64,000 nt of DNA from Labrenzia sp. R4_2 (GCF_017743865.1 NZ_JAGHRJ010000001.1:868001-932000); one strand, 5' to 3'; positions 38,893 through 48,806 are shown, numbered from the stretch's first letter. The notes: generated by a model from the sequence alone, not told the origin. Numbers and translations: made by a program.

Positions 38893-39714
38893 TCAGCTGT
38901 CTGTCCATTCCGGTTTGCGCTTTTGCAGGAAAGCATTGATGCCTTCTTCGGCATCGCGGGCCATCATGTTCCCAACCATCGTCTCTGCCGCGAAATCGTA
39001 GGCTTCAGACAATGGCATTTCGAGTTGACGATAGAAGGCTTCCTTGCCGATCTTCACGGTATGGGCAGACTTGGAGGCAATGCTCTCCGCGTATTTCTGA
39101 ACGACCTGCTCCAGGTAGTCGCGCGGGACGATCCGGTTGATCAGGCCAAAGTCCTTGGCGGTCGATGCGTCGATGCTTTCGCCGGTCAAAAGCATTTCCA
39201 TCGCCTGTTTTGGAGCAACGTTCCGGCTCAGTGCGACCATCGGCGTTGAACAAAAGAGGCCGATATTGACGCCAGGCGTACAGAACGTGGCGGTATCTGT
39301 TGCAATTGCCAGATCGCAGGACGCGACCAGCTGACACCCGGCAGCGGTTGCAACACCTGTTACGACAGCAATGACCGGCTTTGGCAGCCGCACGATCTGC
39401 TGCATGAGGTCCGAACACTGGCGCATGATCCGCTCGTAGGTCGCCTTGCCACCGTCAGCTTCGGCCCGCGCACTCGTCAGTTCCTTCAGATCGTGGCCTG
39501 CGCAAAAGACCTTGCCCTCTGCGCCGAGGAGAACCACCCGTACATCCGGGTTCTCCGCCGTTTTAGTCAGTTCGGCGGACAAAGCGCTCATCATTTCGCT
39601 CGAGAGCGCGTTCATCCGTTCCGGGCGCTGCATGACGATCCGGTACACACCTTCATGCAGAAGCGTTGCCAGCATTGGTTTTTCGGCCATGTCGTTTGCA
39701 GCAGCGTCGGTCAT
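38893..39714 (-). CDS. Enoyl-CoA hydratase/isomerase family protein
   Basis: 273 residues. Crotonase fold: oxyanion-hole segments FCAGHDLKEL and TGVATAAGCQLVASCDLAIA. The catalytic glutamates of classical enoyl-CoA hydratase are not obvious (the GVATAAG segment lacks the Glu of the E-x-G pattern, and NIGLFCSTPMVALSR replaces the second), which suggests a hydratase-like or isomerase activity other than canonical EchA. It resembles ECHDC3-like proteins. It is followed by a CoA-binding protein gene. Confidence 0.85.
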   Translation of the reverse strand: MTDAAANDMAEKPMLATLLHEGVYRIVMQRPERMNALSSEMMSALSAELTKTAENPDVRVVLLGAEGKVFCAGHDLKELTSARAEADGGKATYERIMRQCSDLMQQIVRLPKPVIAVVTGVATAAGCQLVASCDLAIATDTATFCTPGVNIGLFCSTPMVALSRNVAPKQAMEMLLTGESIDASTAKDFGLINRIVPRDYLEQVVQKYAESIASKSAHTVKIGKEAFYRQLEMPLSEAYDFAAETMVGNMMARDAEEGINAFLQKRKPEWTDS

Positions 39715-39876
39715 GGAAAACTCCCTGAAGTCTCTATTTCAAAGCCTTATAGCTGAACTCCTGTTCGTCGGCGAGTACCCGAAACGTTGCAGTCAATATT
39801 CGTTCCTGACGATCATTTGACACAAAGCGGAGGATTTCCTCTGGTCGGCGGGTCGGACTGCATTATTCTCAGTTCT

Positions 39877-40704
39877 ATGAAGAGCCTCGTCTCAACCCTG
39901 ATCACCGCGATCGCCTTGTTAGTGGGGCAATTTGGTTCAGCTTCCGTCAAAGCGGCTCAACCCGTCGACGTCGCTCTTGTTCTGGCCGTTGATGTCTCAC
40001 GGTCCATGTCGGCGGAAGAATTGGCCATACAACGGGACGGATATGCCGCTGCGATTTCGCATCCATCAGTCATTCGAGCTGTAGAGCAGGGGCTTCATGG
40101 CCGGATTGCACTGACCATGTTTGAATGGGCCAACGATGCGCATATTCGCGAGATCGTACCCTGGACCCTTATTGAAACGCCGCAAGACGCAGAGGGTGTA
40201 TCAACCATCATCGGCGAAGATCAGACCATTGGTCAGCGCAGAACCTCGATATCCGGTGCGATCCGGTATGCGTCGAAGTTGCTGCTAGATGTCCCTTTTC
40301 AGGCGGATCGGCTGGTTATCGACATATCCGGCGATGGGCCCAACAATGAGGGCATCGCTGTGACCCGTGCCCGGGACCTGGCTGTGGAGGCCGGTTTTGT
40401 AATCAACGGGTTGCCATTGATGACGACTGGCGGATTTGGCGGCCAGTTCAACATTCCGGATCTCGATGAATACTACCGCCGCTGCGTGATTGGCGGGCCG
40501 GGCAGTTTTGTAATTCCGGTAAACGATTGGGCCCAGTTTCCAGAAGCTGTTCGCCGGAAACTGGTCCTGGAAATCGGTGGGCGGGTTCCAGAAGAACCAG
40601 CACGCGTCTACCGGGCGCAGATCACGTTCGGCCAGCCCTATGACTGTATGGTCGGCGAGAAGATGTGGCGCAACTTGCGCGAAAGATTTTTTCTCGACCC
40701 CTGA
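39877..40704 (+). CDS. DUF1194 VWA-like secreted protein
   Basis: 275 residues from ATG 39877, which gives a signal peptide (LVSTLITAIALLVGQFGSASVKAA). The frame opens 90 bases earlier without a signal. VWA-like fold with an intact MIDAS start DVSRSMS and later SISGAI and DISGDGPNNEG. DUF1194 proteins occur in alphaproteobacteria; function unknown, probably periplasmic metal-dependent binding. No adjacent MoxR or transporter genes. Confidence 0.85.
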   Translation: MKSLVSTLITAIALLVGQFGSASVKAAQPVDVALVLAVDVSRSMSAEELAIQRDGYAAAISHPSVIRAVEQGLHGRIALTMFEWANDAHIREIVPWTLIETPQDAEGVSTIIGEDQTIGQRRTSISGAIRYASKLLLDVPFQADRLVIDISGDGPNNEGIAVTRARDLAVEAGFVINGLPLMTTGGFGGQFNIPDLDEYYRRCVIGGPGSFVIPVNDWAQFPEAVRRKLVLEIGGRVPEEPARVYRAQITFGQPYDCMVGEKMWRNLRERFFLDP

Positions 40705-40715
40705 GTGTGTGACCT

Positions 40716-41057
40716 TCAGATCCGTGGCCGACTTGCCCTGATCGCACGCTTTTCGCTGTATGCCTGTGCAGCATAAGCTCCAGACATCGCGATCAGAGCC
40801 GCAGCCAGTCCGATGGTGACATCAACGGCACCGGAAAAGGGCAGCCTGAATGCGTAGATGAAAATCTCGATGTAGCTGACCGTGAAGCTAATCACGAGAC
40901 CTATCGCAAGCAAGATAGAAATGCGGTCGCTTCCCCATCCTTTCTGATCGCGGGTCTCGCTCTGGAAGTGACCGGAAACGCGAAAATATGCCCAAATGAT
41001 AAACCCGAAGACCGCGGCAGAAAGGGCCATGACCGCAGCAGGTTGTATGATTTCCAT
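40716..41057 (-). CDS. Small three-helix membrane protein, unknown
   Basis: 113 residues from ATG 41057 (146 if the frame start at 41156 is used). Hydrophobic segments near IIQPAAVMALSAAVFGFIIWAYF, ISILLAIGLVISFTVSYIEIFIYAF and AVDVTIGLAAALIAMSGAYAAQAY. C-terminus basic. No family recognised. Convergent with the DUF1194 gene, 11 bases apart. Confidence 0.6.
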   Translation of the reverse strand: MEIIQPAAVMALSAAVFGFIIWAYFRVSGHFQSETRDQKGWGSDRISILLAIGLVISFTVSYIEIFIYAFRLPFSGAVDVTIGLAAALIAMSGAYAAQAYSEKRAIRASRPRI

Positions 41058-41274
41058 TTTGTCTGGATCCCAGTTTAGGAATGCTATCCGGGCGGGGCCG
41101 TCCGGGAATGAGAGCGACATGGGAAACAATTGAGGCAACTGCAAGAGGACGCTCAAAATTTCCGGTTATGGTGTCATCCGGTGTTTGCATCCAATGCAAG
41201 GAAGTCGTGGTCAACCTGCAGCCGGCTCAGATCGCTGCTGGACCCGCTATTGGCGCAGCCATAGGATCGCATCC

Positions 41275-41964
41275 ATGGCACGCATTCTGGAAACCGAGCT
41301 TTATGAGCCGGTCAAGGCATTCTTGGAAAAACAGGGGTATGAGGTGAAGGCCGAAGTAGGATCGGCCGACATTGTGGCTTGCCGGGGAAACGACGATCCG
41401 GTGATCGTGGAACTGAAGACCGGCTTTACCCTCAGCCTGTTTCACCAGGCCATTGACCGACAAGGGGTGACCGACTCGGTTTATATCGCCGTTGCGCGCG
41501 GGAGCGGGCGCCGGTTTCAAGCCGCGCTAAAGAACAATCTCAAGCTCGCGCGCAGGCTGGGGCTTGGACTTATTACGGTCAGGCTCGCAGATCAGCTGGT
41601 CGAAGTTCATGCTGATCCAGCGCCCTTCACACCGCGCAAGATGAAACCGCGGAAAGACCGGCTTCTGCGTGAATTTGCCCGCCGTGTCGGAGACCCGAAT
41701 ACCGGCGGCTCGACGCGCGTCACGCTCGTCACAGCCTACCGGCAAGATGCCATGAGATGTGCTCAGTATTTAAGTGAAAACGGTCCAAGCCGGGGCGCGG
41801 AGGTTGCGAAAGCGACCGGCGTTGACCGAGCCACACGGATTATGGCGGATGATCACTACGGTTGGTTCGAACGGGTGGAGCGTGGGATTTATGGTTTGAC
41901 CCCGAAGGGCACAGAGGCGAAGGAAAACAAGATAATAGAAGCATCTGAAAGCAAAAAAAATTGA
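41275..41964 (+). CDS. DUF2161 family PD-(D/E)XK nuclease-fold protein
   Basis: 229 residues from ATG 41275. The N-terminal half has a restriction-like core: a helix (LYEPVKAFLEKQGYEVKAE), SADIVA with the Asp, and VIVELKTGF with the ExK, so the active site appears complete. The C-terminal half is a winged-helix-like region (AQYLSENGPSRGAEVAKATGVDRATRIMADDHYGWFERVERGIYGLTPKG). The usual reading is a DNA-acting phosphodiesterase; substrate and role are unknown. It stands alone, with no methylase or helicase beside it. Confidence 0.85.
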   Translation: MARILETELYEPVKAFLEKQGYEVKAEVGSADIVACRGNDDPVIVELKTGFTLSLFHQAIDRQGVTDSVYIAVARGSGRRFQAALKNNLKLARRLGLGLITVRLADQLVEVHADPAPFTPRKMKPRKDRLLREFARRVGDPNTGGSTRVTLVTAYRQDAMRCAQYLSENGPSRGAEVAKATGVDRATRIMADDHYGWFERVERGIYGLTPKGTEAKENKIIEASESKKN

Positions 41965-41986
41965 GGGGCGATTCTACATAGAGATT

Positions 41987-44173
41987 TCAAAACAGGGCGT
42001 TTGACGAAAAGCCTACGGCATCTCCGGGAACCGGATGGCCAATCAGGAAACCTTGACCGAACGCCACGCCAAGGTCTTGAAGCGCCGCAAGCTGTTCCTG
42101 TGTTTCGATGCCTTCGGCAACAATTTGCTTGCCAAGCTTGGCTGCGAGCTTTGCGATCGTTTCGACGATTGCCATATCCACATCGGATATCAGCATTGAG
42201 CGAACGAAAGACACATCGAGTTTTACCAGATCAAATTCGGTTTCTTTCAAGTGCAATAAAGAGGCATGTCCGGTTCCAAAATCATCCAGCGCGACGGTAA
42301 TGCCGTTTTCTCGAAGGTGCCGAAGTATACTGGAGACGTTTTCACGCTTCCTGGTAAGAAGAACATCTTCGGTGACTTCTACTTGGATGTGGCTTGGCTT
42401 TAACCCCGCTTTGGCAATGGCCTCCATCAATCGATCGACAAATTGAGCATCACGCTGATAGGCCTGAAATTCGGGTGGAGAAATGTTGAACGCGATATGG
42501 CCAAAATCATGTCCTGCTTTGAGCCATGATGAGGCTTGATCGATGGCGCGCAAACGAACCATCTCTCCGATCCGGCGCGCGAGCACGCTGTCCTCGAACA
42601 CCTCAGAGTAGCTGCTTGGCGGAACCAGCGTACCGTCCTCGTTGCTCAGTCGCAGCAATGCCTCAAATCCTGCCAGCTTTTGCGACTGCAAGTCAGCTTT
42701 CGGCTGAAAACACAACACAAAGCGTTCGTCGGTTAGGGCACGCCGCGCGGAGTTTAGGGTGTTCGTCCGGTTCAGGGCTGCTGTGAGAAGCGCCTCCGAA
42801 TAACAACGCACGGCATTTCCGCCCGCCGCCTTTGCGTCATAGACAGCAAGGTCGGCTTGCTGAAGGAGGTCGTTTACATCCGAACCGTTGGCGTGTGTTT
42901 TCTCTGCAAGACCCAAAGATGCCGAGCATTCAAACAAAAAACCTTCCCAGGCAATTGGCTTTGAAATTTCTTCAAGCAAGCGTTTGAAGTACTGAACCGT
43001 CTCCCCCCAGCTCAACTGAGCAGAAAAAATGACCGCAAATTCGTCTCCGCCAAGCCGGATTACGATCCCTGTATCGCCGATGTATTCGACGAGCCTCTCG
43101 GCCAAGACGATGAGGGCACTGTCACCGGCAGGGTGGCCGTGGCAATCGTTGATCTCTTTGAAGTCATCAAGGTCAATAATCGCGACCCCGCAGGACCGGC
43201 AATTGGATGAACTTTTGTGCAAGAGATCGTCCGCAATCCGCATGAAGTAGTGGCGATTGTAAAGACCGGTTAGCTGATCGCGTTCCGCATAGTACTGGGC
43301 AGTGTCCAGGAGCTTCCGATATTCGGTAATGTCACTGATCGTTCCGCCCATCTTGGTCGCGCGATTTTCATTGTTCCAAACGGCATGTCCGCGCGCGCGG
43401 ACCCAAATCTGTTCGCCATTTTTGTGCAACAGCCGCAAGGATAGATCGAAGGGAACGCGATCCTTGAGATGTTCTTTGAACACTTGTTCGACATTTGCCC
43501 GGTCTTCAGGATGAATGATTTTAATAAACAGACCAGGCGCATTCGGAAGGGTTTCTTCGGTGTAGCCCAGCCGCACTTTCCACTGTTCTGACATGTAGTT
43601 GTGTTCGTCGTTGAGGTCCCATTCCCAGACGCCCTGGCTGGCCCCCGAAATGGCAAAAGCGTATCGCTCTTCACTGAGCCTCAAGGCCTTGGTGCGTTGT
43701 TCCAGTATCTCTTCCTGGCGCTGGTGCAAGTCGCGGAGTGCAACTTCGGCTGACTTCAGCGACGTGATATCCTGGATGAACCCGTAGGAGCGCAGATGTG
43801 TGCCGTCGGCATCGACAACTGCAACGCCGCGTTCCCGAACGAAGATCTCTCCTCCGCCCGTTTTGATGATACGGTATTCAAGCTCAACGATGTTTTTGGT
43901 TTCGCTTAAGCGGCTTGTCTGGGTCCTGTACTGTTCACGGTCATCCGGGTGGACCCATTCCAGATCTGCGTCCATTGAGGTCGCGCGGCGCACGAATTCC
44001 TCAACTGTGACCCCATGCATGCGGGCAAGCTGTTCTGAACAGTAAATGCAGTTGTCGGTGATTTCGTCCCATTCCCAGTAGCCGATGCCGGCCAGCGCCT
44101 CGACTTCTTCAAACAGCTCTCCCGGTCGCCGTAGTGTTTGAACCGGGTAGACTTTGCCGACCTTGTTGTCCAT
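41987..44173 (-). CDS. PAS-PAS-GGDEF-EAL cyclic di-GMP protein
   Basis: 728 residues, no membrane helix. PAS 1 at about 20-140 (GIGYWEWDE; PAC RERGVAVVDADG), PAS 2 at about 165-285 (QGVWEWDLND). GGDEF domain at about 295-460 with an intact RLGGDEFAV active site. EAL domain at about 475-725 with EALLRL, NISPPEFQ, EVTEDVLL, DDFGTGHASL, KLDVSF and EGIETQEQ all present. Both cyclase and phosphodiesterase activities are possible; the net direction cannot be read. It could be served by the same signal pool as the SiaA-like system at the left end, but no link is shown. Confidence 0.94.
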   Translation of the reverse strand: MDNKVGKVYPVQTLRRPGELFEEVEALAGIGYWEWDEITDNCIYCSEQLARMHGVTVEEFVRRATSMDADLEWVHPDDREQYRTQTSRLSETKNIVELEYRIIKTGGGEIFVRERGVAVVDADGTHLRSYGFIQDITSLKSAEVALRDLHQRQEEILEQRTKALRLSEERYAFAISGASQGVWEWDLNDEHNYMSEQWKVRLGYTEETLPNAPGLFIKIIHPEDRANVEQVFKEHLKDRVPFDLSLRLLHKNGEQIWVRARGHAVWNNENRATKMGGTISDITEYRKLLDTAQYYAERDQLTGLYNRHYFMRIADDLLHKSSSNCRSCGVAIIDLDDFKEINDCHGHPAGDSALIVLAERLVEYIGDTGIVIRLGGDEFAVIFSAQLSWGETVQYFKRLLEEISKPIAWEGFLFECSASLGLAEKTHANGSDVNDLLQQADLAVYDAKAAGGNAVRCYSEALLTAALNRTNTLNSARRALTDERFVLCFQPKADLQSQKLAGFEALLRLSNEDGTLVPPSSYSEVFEDSVLARRIGEMVRLRAIDQASSWLKAGHDFGHIAFNISPPEFQAYQRDAQFVDRLMEAIAKAGLKPSHIQVEVTEDVLLTRKRENVSSILRHLRENGITVALDDFGTGHASLLHLKETEFDLVKLDVSFVRSMLISDVDMAIVETIAKLAAKLGKQIVAEGIETQEQLAALQDLGVAFGQGFLIGHPVPGDAVGFSSNALF

Positions 44174-44466
44174 CGAAGCTTGCGCTCACTGCAATTGTCA
44201 AAATCGAAAACATCGAGCTGAGAATAGAGGCTTTTTGCTTCTAAATGCTTTGCTTTTTGTCAATTTCATCAAATGTGAAAATTAGCTGATACTTATAACG
44301 ATTGTCTTGGTGACGTGTTGAGGTAGATCATTCGTAATTGTTCCAATTTCTTTCAGCGACTGATGGGGGACGAGCCGACAGCGTGTTGTTTTCGACCCCC
44401 GCGCGATTTGCCTCTTGTTGGCGGTCATGACAACAACCAGATGCAGATCTTGGTATTCTCGGGGTC

Positions 44467-45465
44467 ATGGAGCTCCAGGTGTTTGAAATAGCGGTGCCGC
44501 TGATCGGCGGTTTATTTCTTTTGATCATAGGTGGAGAGTTCTTGGTGCGCGGGGCTGTGAATGCCGCGACGCATCTGGGGGTGTCGCCGCTCGTGATCGG
44601 CTTGACCCTGGTCGGGTTCGGCACCTCGACGCCAGAACTTGTTACCTCTGTGCATGCCGCACTTGTGGGTGCGCCTGGCATTGCCTACGGCAATGTTGTC
44701 GGATCGAACATCGCCAACATCCTGCTGATCGGCGGTGTCGCGGCGCTGTTGTTTCCGATCGCCTTGTCGTCCACGGCGCTGAAACGCGACGCGACAGTGA
44801 TGCTGGCCGTCACCTTGGTCTTTGCGTGCGTTGTCACCGTCATGGATGCGAGTCGGCTGGTCGGCGGAGTCTTCCTTGCAGTTCTATGCACCTACATTTA
44901 CATGGCCATCCGGCAGGAGCGGGCAGCCGTTCAGGAAAACCGCGGCGCAGTGCATGGAAAAAGTACGGCGTTGATTGAGACGGATCCGGTTTTGGACATT
45001 CCAGCCCAGCCGAAAGGCGGTCTGGTGGCCGCGCTGCTGCTCGCGCTGGGCGGTTTGGCGCTGGTGGTGTTCGGCGGCAAGTTCCTGGTGGAGGGCGCTG
45101 TCAGCCTGGCGCGCGGTTTTGGAATTTCGGAAACAGTTATTGGCCTGACGATCGTCGCGATCGGCACCTCTATGCCGGAACTGGTGACATCAGTGGTTGC
45201 CGGCCTGAAACGTCAGACAGACGTTGCGTTCGGCAACATCATCGGGTCGAACATCTACAATATTCTGGGGATCGGTGGCGCAACGGCTCTGATCGCGCCG
45301 AGCGAAGTTCCATCCCAGATCATCAGCTTCGACAATCCGGTCATGATTGGCGTTTCGGTGATCTTCGTGATTTTCGCAGCAACCGGCCTACGGATCGGCC
45401 GGCGCGAGGGCGCAGTGCTGCTTGGCGGATATCTTGTCTACCTTTATGCCCTTTGGCCGTCCTGA
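44467..45465 (+). CDS. Calcium/sodium antiporter (CaCA, YrbG-like)
   Basis: 332 residues, about ten helices in two inverted halves. The alpha repeats are clear: GFGTSTPELVTSVHA with GNVVGSNIANILL in the first half, and AIGTSMPELVTSVVA with GNIIGSNIYNILGIGG in the second. Inner membrane Ca2+/Na+ or H+ exchange. Stop lies 15 bases before the convergent MFS gene. Confidence 0.94.
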   Translation: MELQVFEIAVPLIGGLFLLIIGGEFLVRGAVNAATHLGVSPLVIGLTLVGFGTSTPELVTSVHAALVGAPGIAYGNVVGSNIANILLIGGVAALLFPIALSSTALKRDATVMLAVTLVFACVVTVMDASRLVGGVFLAVLCTYIYMAIRQERAAVQENRGAVHGKSTALIETDPVLDIPAQPKGGLVAALLLALGGLALVVFGGKFLVEGAVSLARGFGISETVIGLTIVAIGTSMPELVTSVVAGLKRQTDVAFGNIIGSNIYNILGIGGATALIAPSEVPSQIISFDNPVMIGVSVIFVIFAATGLRIGRREGAVLLGGYLVYLYALWPS

Positions 45466-45480
45466 AGAAAGGGTGTGCCG

Positions 45481-46782
45481 CTATACCTGTTCGCCGTCTG
45501 AAGGGGACGTTCCCACATCGGCTTCTTCCAGCGGCAGAGCTTCATCCTCGCCAGCAGCAAGTGTCGCGGTTTCTGGTGTGACCATACGGGCAGGGGCGCT
45601 GACCTGAAACGCGCCCTTGTCTTCTTCGGCAACCGCCGCCCGCCGGGTCATGCGCCACAGCGTAAAGGCAATCATGACGACGTGAGCGCCGATGGTCGTG
45701 ATGAACAGGCCTTGCGGGCCGATGCTCGTCATCATGACACCGGCAATCAGCGGTCCGATAATGGAGCCGATCCCGAACATCATCAAAAGCCCGCCTGACA
45801 CCTGAATGGACGTTCCCGGAGGGGCATGGTCGTTGGCATGGGCAACGATCACAGGGTACATCGCAAAAATCGCTGCGCCGAACACGGCAACCAGCAAAAG
45901 GTTCGTAAGCTGGCTATCGGGGAGCAGCACAACGAAGGCGATATCCGCAGCAAGTGCGACAGCGGCCACAACGGCCAAAACGATGCGGCGGTCCATGCGG
46001 TCGCTCAAGTATCCGATCGGGATCTGGGCGACGGCGCCCGCAAGGACCGGGATGCTGGCAAAAAGCGCAATCGACGTCAGTTCAAGACCCACCCGCCCGG
46101 CATAGACGGCAGCCAGGGTCCCGAAGGCGGCGTTGGAGATCCCGACGAGAAACACGGCCGCAACGGCCACCGGCGAATTGTTCCAAAGGACGCGTATATT
46201 GAGCTGCACCGATGTCAGCGGAGCCGGCGAGGCGGACGTCGACAACGCCGTTGGCACAAGAGCCAGGCAATAGACAATGGCGCCAATCGCAAAGAACAGG
46301 AAGCTCATCGTGTCGCCAAGCGAGATAACCATCTGCCCGGCTGTTAAAGCCCCAAGATTGACCATCGTGTATATACCGAAAATGGTGCCGCGTGTGTTGG
46401 CCTCGGACTTGTCGTTGAGCCAGGATTCCACGATCATCGCAGCGCCAGCAAAGCAGAACCCGGAAACGGCCCGGATGGGGATCCACGCCCAGGCCTCGAC
46501 GAGGAGCGCCTGCAACAGCATCGAGACGGCGGCAAAGGCGCACATCACACCATATGTTCGGATATGACCGACGGCCCCCACCAGCCGGGGAACGAAGATG
46601 CAACCCAGCACATAGCCGATCGCCCAACCGGTTCCCAAAAGACCAAGCGAACTTGCGGAAAATCCCTCCGCAGCTCCGCGAACCGGCAGGATGAGGCCGT
46701 GAATGCCGCCGGCAAAGAGCAAAAGTGCGGAGCCGAACAAGAGCGCCGTAATGGGAACGATTTGTCTGATCATGCCCGCCAC
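45481..46782 (-). CDS. MFS transporter
   Basis: 433 residues, twelve helices, ending in an acidic cytoplasmic tail of about 40 residues. MFS signature between helices 2 and 3 is weak (FVPRLVGAVGHIR), and a second copy YLSDRMDRRIVL is in the C-terminal half. AMIVESWLNDKSEANTRGTIFGIYTM resembles the YcaD/YfkF subgroup. Substrate unknown. A second start (MIRQIV, 3 codons in) is possible. Confidence 0.88.
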   Translation of the reverse strand: MAGMIRQIVPITALLFGSALLLFAGGIHGLILPVRGAAEGFSASSLGLLGTGWAIGYVLGCIFVPRLVGAVGHIRTYGVMCAFAAVSMLLQALLVEAWAWIPIRAVSGFCFAGAAMIVESWLNDKSEANTRGTIFGIYTMVNLGALTAGQMVISLGDTMSFLFFAIGAIVYCLALVPTALSTSASPAPLTSVQLNIRVLWNNSPVAVAAVFLVGISNAAFGTLAAVYAGRVGLELTSIALFASIPVLAGAVAQIPIGYLSDRMDRRIVLAVVAAVALAADIAFVVLLPDSQLTNLLLVAVFGAAIFAMYPVIVAHANDHAPPGTSIQVSGGLLMMFGIGSIIGPLIAGVMMTSIGPQGLFITTIGAHVVMIAFTLWRMTRRAAVAEEDKGAFQVSAPARMVTPETATLAAGEDEALPLEEADVGTSPSDGEQV

Positions 46783-46861
46783 AGTACTGATTCTGAAGAC
46801 AAAAGGGTAGCGGCGCGCCTTAGCCCTCCCGGATGAGGGCGGCCTTTCACACCGATCATTG

Positions 46862-47587
46862 TCAGCTGTGTGCTTTCCGCCCGAGGTATACGGATTGCGT
46901 CACTTCGCGCCCGTCCTGAAGAGGGTTTTCGAACACCACCGGCTCCGCCCATGCCGTATCAAACGCTTCCGCAAGTTTGGCAGTGATGGCAGCATCCGGA
47001 GCTTCGTCCGACCACAGGCCAACGACGCCACCGGGTTTCAGGAATCGTTGCACAGCAGTGAAACCTTCCTGGGTGTAGAAGCCCTTGGACCCTGAATGCA
47101 GTAACCGCTCGGGCGTGTGGTCAATGTCGATCAAGATGGCATCGTATTGGCGTTTCGGACGACTGGCATCGAAACCATCATCTGACACTGCGAGGCCAAA
47201 GAAGTCTCCTTGAACCAATTGACAGCGCGGATCATCCACCAGTTCGGTTTGCATCGGGACTAGGCCCTCCTGGTGCCAGCGGATGACCGGTTCCAGGAGA
47301 TCGACGACGGTGAGGCTTGCGACCGTGTCATAGGCCAAAACCGACTGTGCGGTGTAGCCAAGGCCGAGCCCGCCGACCAATACTTCCAACCCATCGCCTG
47401 ACAGAGCATCCACACCAAGATCCGCCAGTGCCACCTCGGAGGCGGTGAACAGGCTCGACATCAGGTGCTCTTCTCCAAGAAGAATTTCGAAGACGTCGGT
47501 TTTCAGCGCCAGAAGATGCCGGCGGCGGAGAGACACGGCCCCAATCGGTGTCGGGGCATAATCCAGTTCTTCAAACATCTTTCTCAT
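46862..47587 (-). CDS. Spermidine-synthase-like SAM-dependent protein
   Basis: 241 residues from ATG 47587. The Rossmann SAM-binding loop VGGLGLGYTA, then VVDLLEPVIRWH and an acidic ILIDIDHTP match the spermidine synthase/SpeE superfamily. The aminopropyl-acceptor residues of real SpeE (the YHE...H set) are not evident, so an aminopropyltransferase or a methyltransferase with another substrate is possible. The frame opens further upstream at 47644. Divergent from lysR, about 195 bases apart. Confidence 0.8.
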   Translation of the reverse strand: MRKMFEELDYAPTPIGAVSLRRRHLLALKTDVFEILLGEEHLMSSLFTASEVALADLGVDALSGDGLEVLVGGLGLGYTAQSVLAYDTVASLTVVDLLEPVIRWHQEGLVPMQTELVDDPRCQLVQGDFFGLAVSDDGFDASRPKRQYDAILIDIDHTPERLLHSGSKGFYTQEGFTAVQRFLKPGGVVGLWSDEAPDAAITAKLAEAFDTAWAEPVVFENPLQDGREVTQSVYLGRKAHS

Positions 47588-47702
47588 GCCGCACCATGAC
47601 GGGTGGTTGGTGATTTGGGAAGGGCGCGAATGCTCTTCCCCCAAACTAGACGCAATGAAGAGCCGGGTTTCTATGGCGCTATGATTTAGGTGAGCTTGTT
47701 AT

Positions 47703-47748
47703 AAGTTCGAACTTGTTGGACTCTTGTTTCGAGTTGATCGAAGTTCAA
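47703..47748. promoter_or_regulatory. Candidate LysR-type binding sites upstream of the regulator gene
   Basis: AAGTTCGAACTT 47703-47714 is a perfect palindrome, and CGAAGTTCAA at 47739-47748 recurs exactly at 48807-48816, just before the flavoenzyme gene. The shared decamer in two promoter regions flanking lysR suggests a common operator. Confidence 0.5.
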
Positions 47749-47782
47749 CCTGTTCCTCACGTCTATTGAGTTGATTAACCGC

Positions 47783-48766
47783 ATGCCACGTTCATCTGCC
47801 CGCAAAGACCTTACCTTAAAAGCTCTGGAACTCTTTCAGATCTGCGCCCGCAAGTCGTCGGTTCAGGCGACTGCTGATGAAACAGGCTTGTCCATCAGTA
47901 CTGTTTCGCACCACCTGCGCAGCCTTGAAGAACATCTTGGCGTAGAGCTGTTCGATCATGCCCGCCGACCTATGATGCTGACGCCCAAGGGGCAGATGTT
48001 CTTGAAGGAAATCGACGTCGCCCTCGGGTCCATCCGCAAGGCGACAGCGGAAGCTAGTGCCGGGAATGTCACGGAAACCAGTTATCTCAGGTTCGGCAGT
48101 ATTGCCGACATGGATAGCGATATTACGCCTGACCTTGCGGTTTACCTTTCCAGAAAAATGCACCAGTGCAATTTCGTTTTCCGGTCCGGATCCAGCCGCG
48201 AACTTCTTGACATGCTGCGTGACCGCCAGTTGGACATCGGCATAGCGACCATGCCGCCAGAGAGGGTGAATAACCTGCAGGATACCCCTTTGCTCCGGGA
48301 TCCATTTGTGGTGGTGCTGCCAGAAGGGCGGACTGAGGAGACAGCAGATGTCATGGCCGGCAAATCGGATCTGCCTTTTCTGCAGTTTACCAGTGACCTG
48401 CTCATAGCTCGGCAGATCGAAGCACAATTGCGCCGGTTGGGAGTGGAGATGCCCGACCGTTTCGAATGCGGCAACAACCAGACCCTCATGGCAATGGTGG
48501 CGGCAGGTGCTGGGTGGACCATCACAACACCTTTGCTGTTCTCCAGGGCACGCCGGTTTCATTCAAAGCTTCGCATGCACCAGTTTCCCGGAAAAAGCTT
48601 TGCGCGGACGCTGTCTCTTATCACCACACCAGATTGCGCTGGATCTGTGCGTGGTCTCATCGATCAGAAACTCCGCAAGCTGCTGACACGCCATGCGCTG
48701 ACCCCCATGCATCAAAGCAACGCTTGGCTTGAGGACCGATTTTGTCTGGTCACGGGTGCTGATTGA
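47783..48766 (+). CDS. LysR family transcriptional regulator
   Basis: 327 residues. N-terminal winged helix LTLKALELFQICARKSSVQATADETGLSISTVSHHLRSLEEHLGVELFDH, then a periplasmic-binding-like effector domain (QLDIGIATMPPERVN, FVVVLPEG, MVAAGAGWTI). The frame opens 4 codons earlier with a TTG; ATG 47783 is preferred. It precedes the dimethylglycine-dehydrogenase-like gene in the same direction, and a decamer is shared between their two upstream regions, so it likely controls that gene. Effector unknown. Confidence 0.92.
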   Translation: MPRSSARKDLTLKALELFQICARKSSVQATADETGLSISTVSHHLRSLEEHLGVELFDHARRPMMLTPKGQMFLKEIDVALGSIRKATAEASAGNVTETSYLRFGSIADMDSDITPDLAVYLSRKMHQCNFVFRSGSSRELLDMLRDRQLDIGIATMPPERVNNLQDTPLLRDPFVVVLPEGRTEETADVMAGKSDLPFLQFTSDLLIARQIEAQLRRLGVEMPDRFECGNNQTLMAMVAAGAGWTITTPLLFSRARRFHSKLRMHQFPGKSFARTLSLITTPDCAGSVRGLIDQKLRKLLTRHALTPMHQSNAWLEDRFCLVTGAD

Positions 48767-48806
48767 CCGGAATGCCTCGGTCAGTATTTCGTATCTACGA
48801 GTTTTT

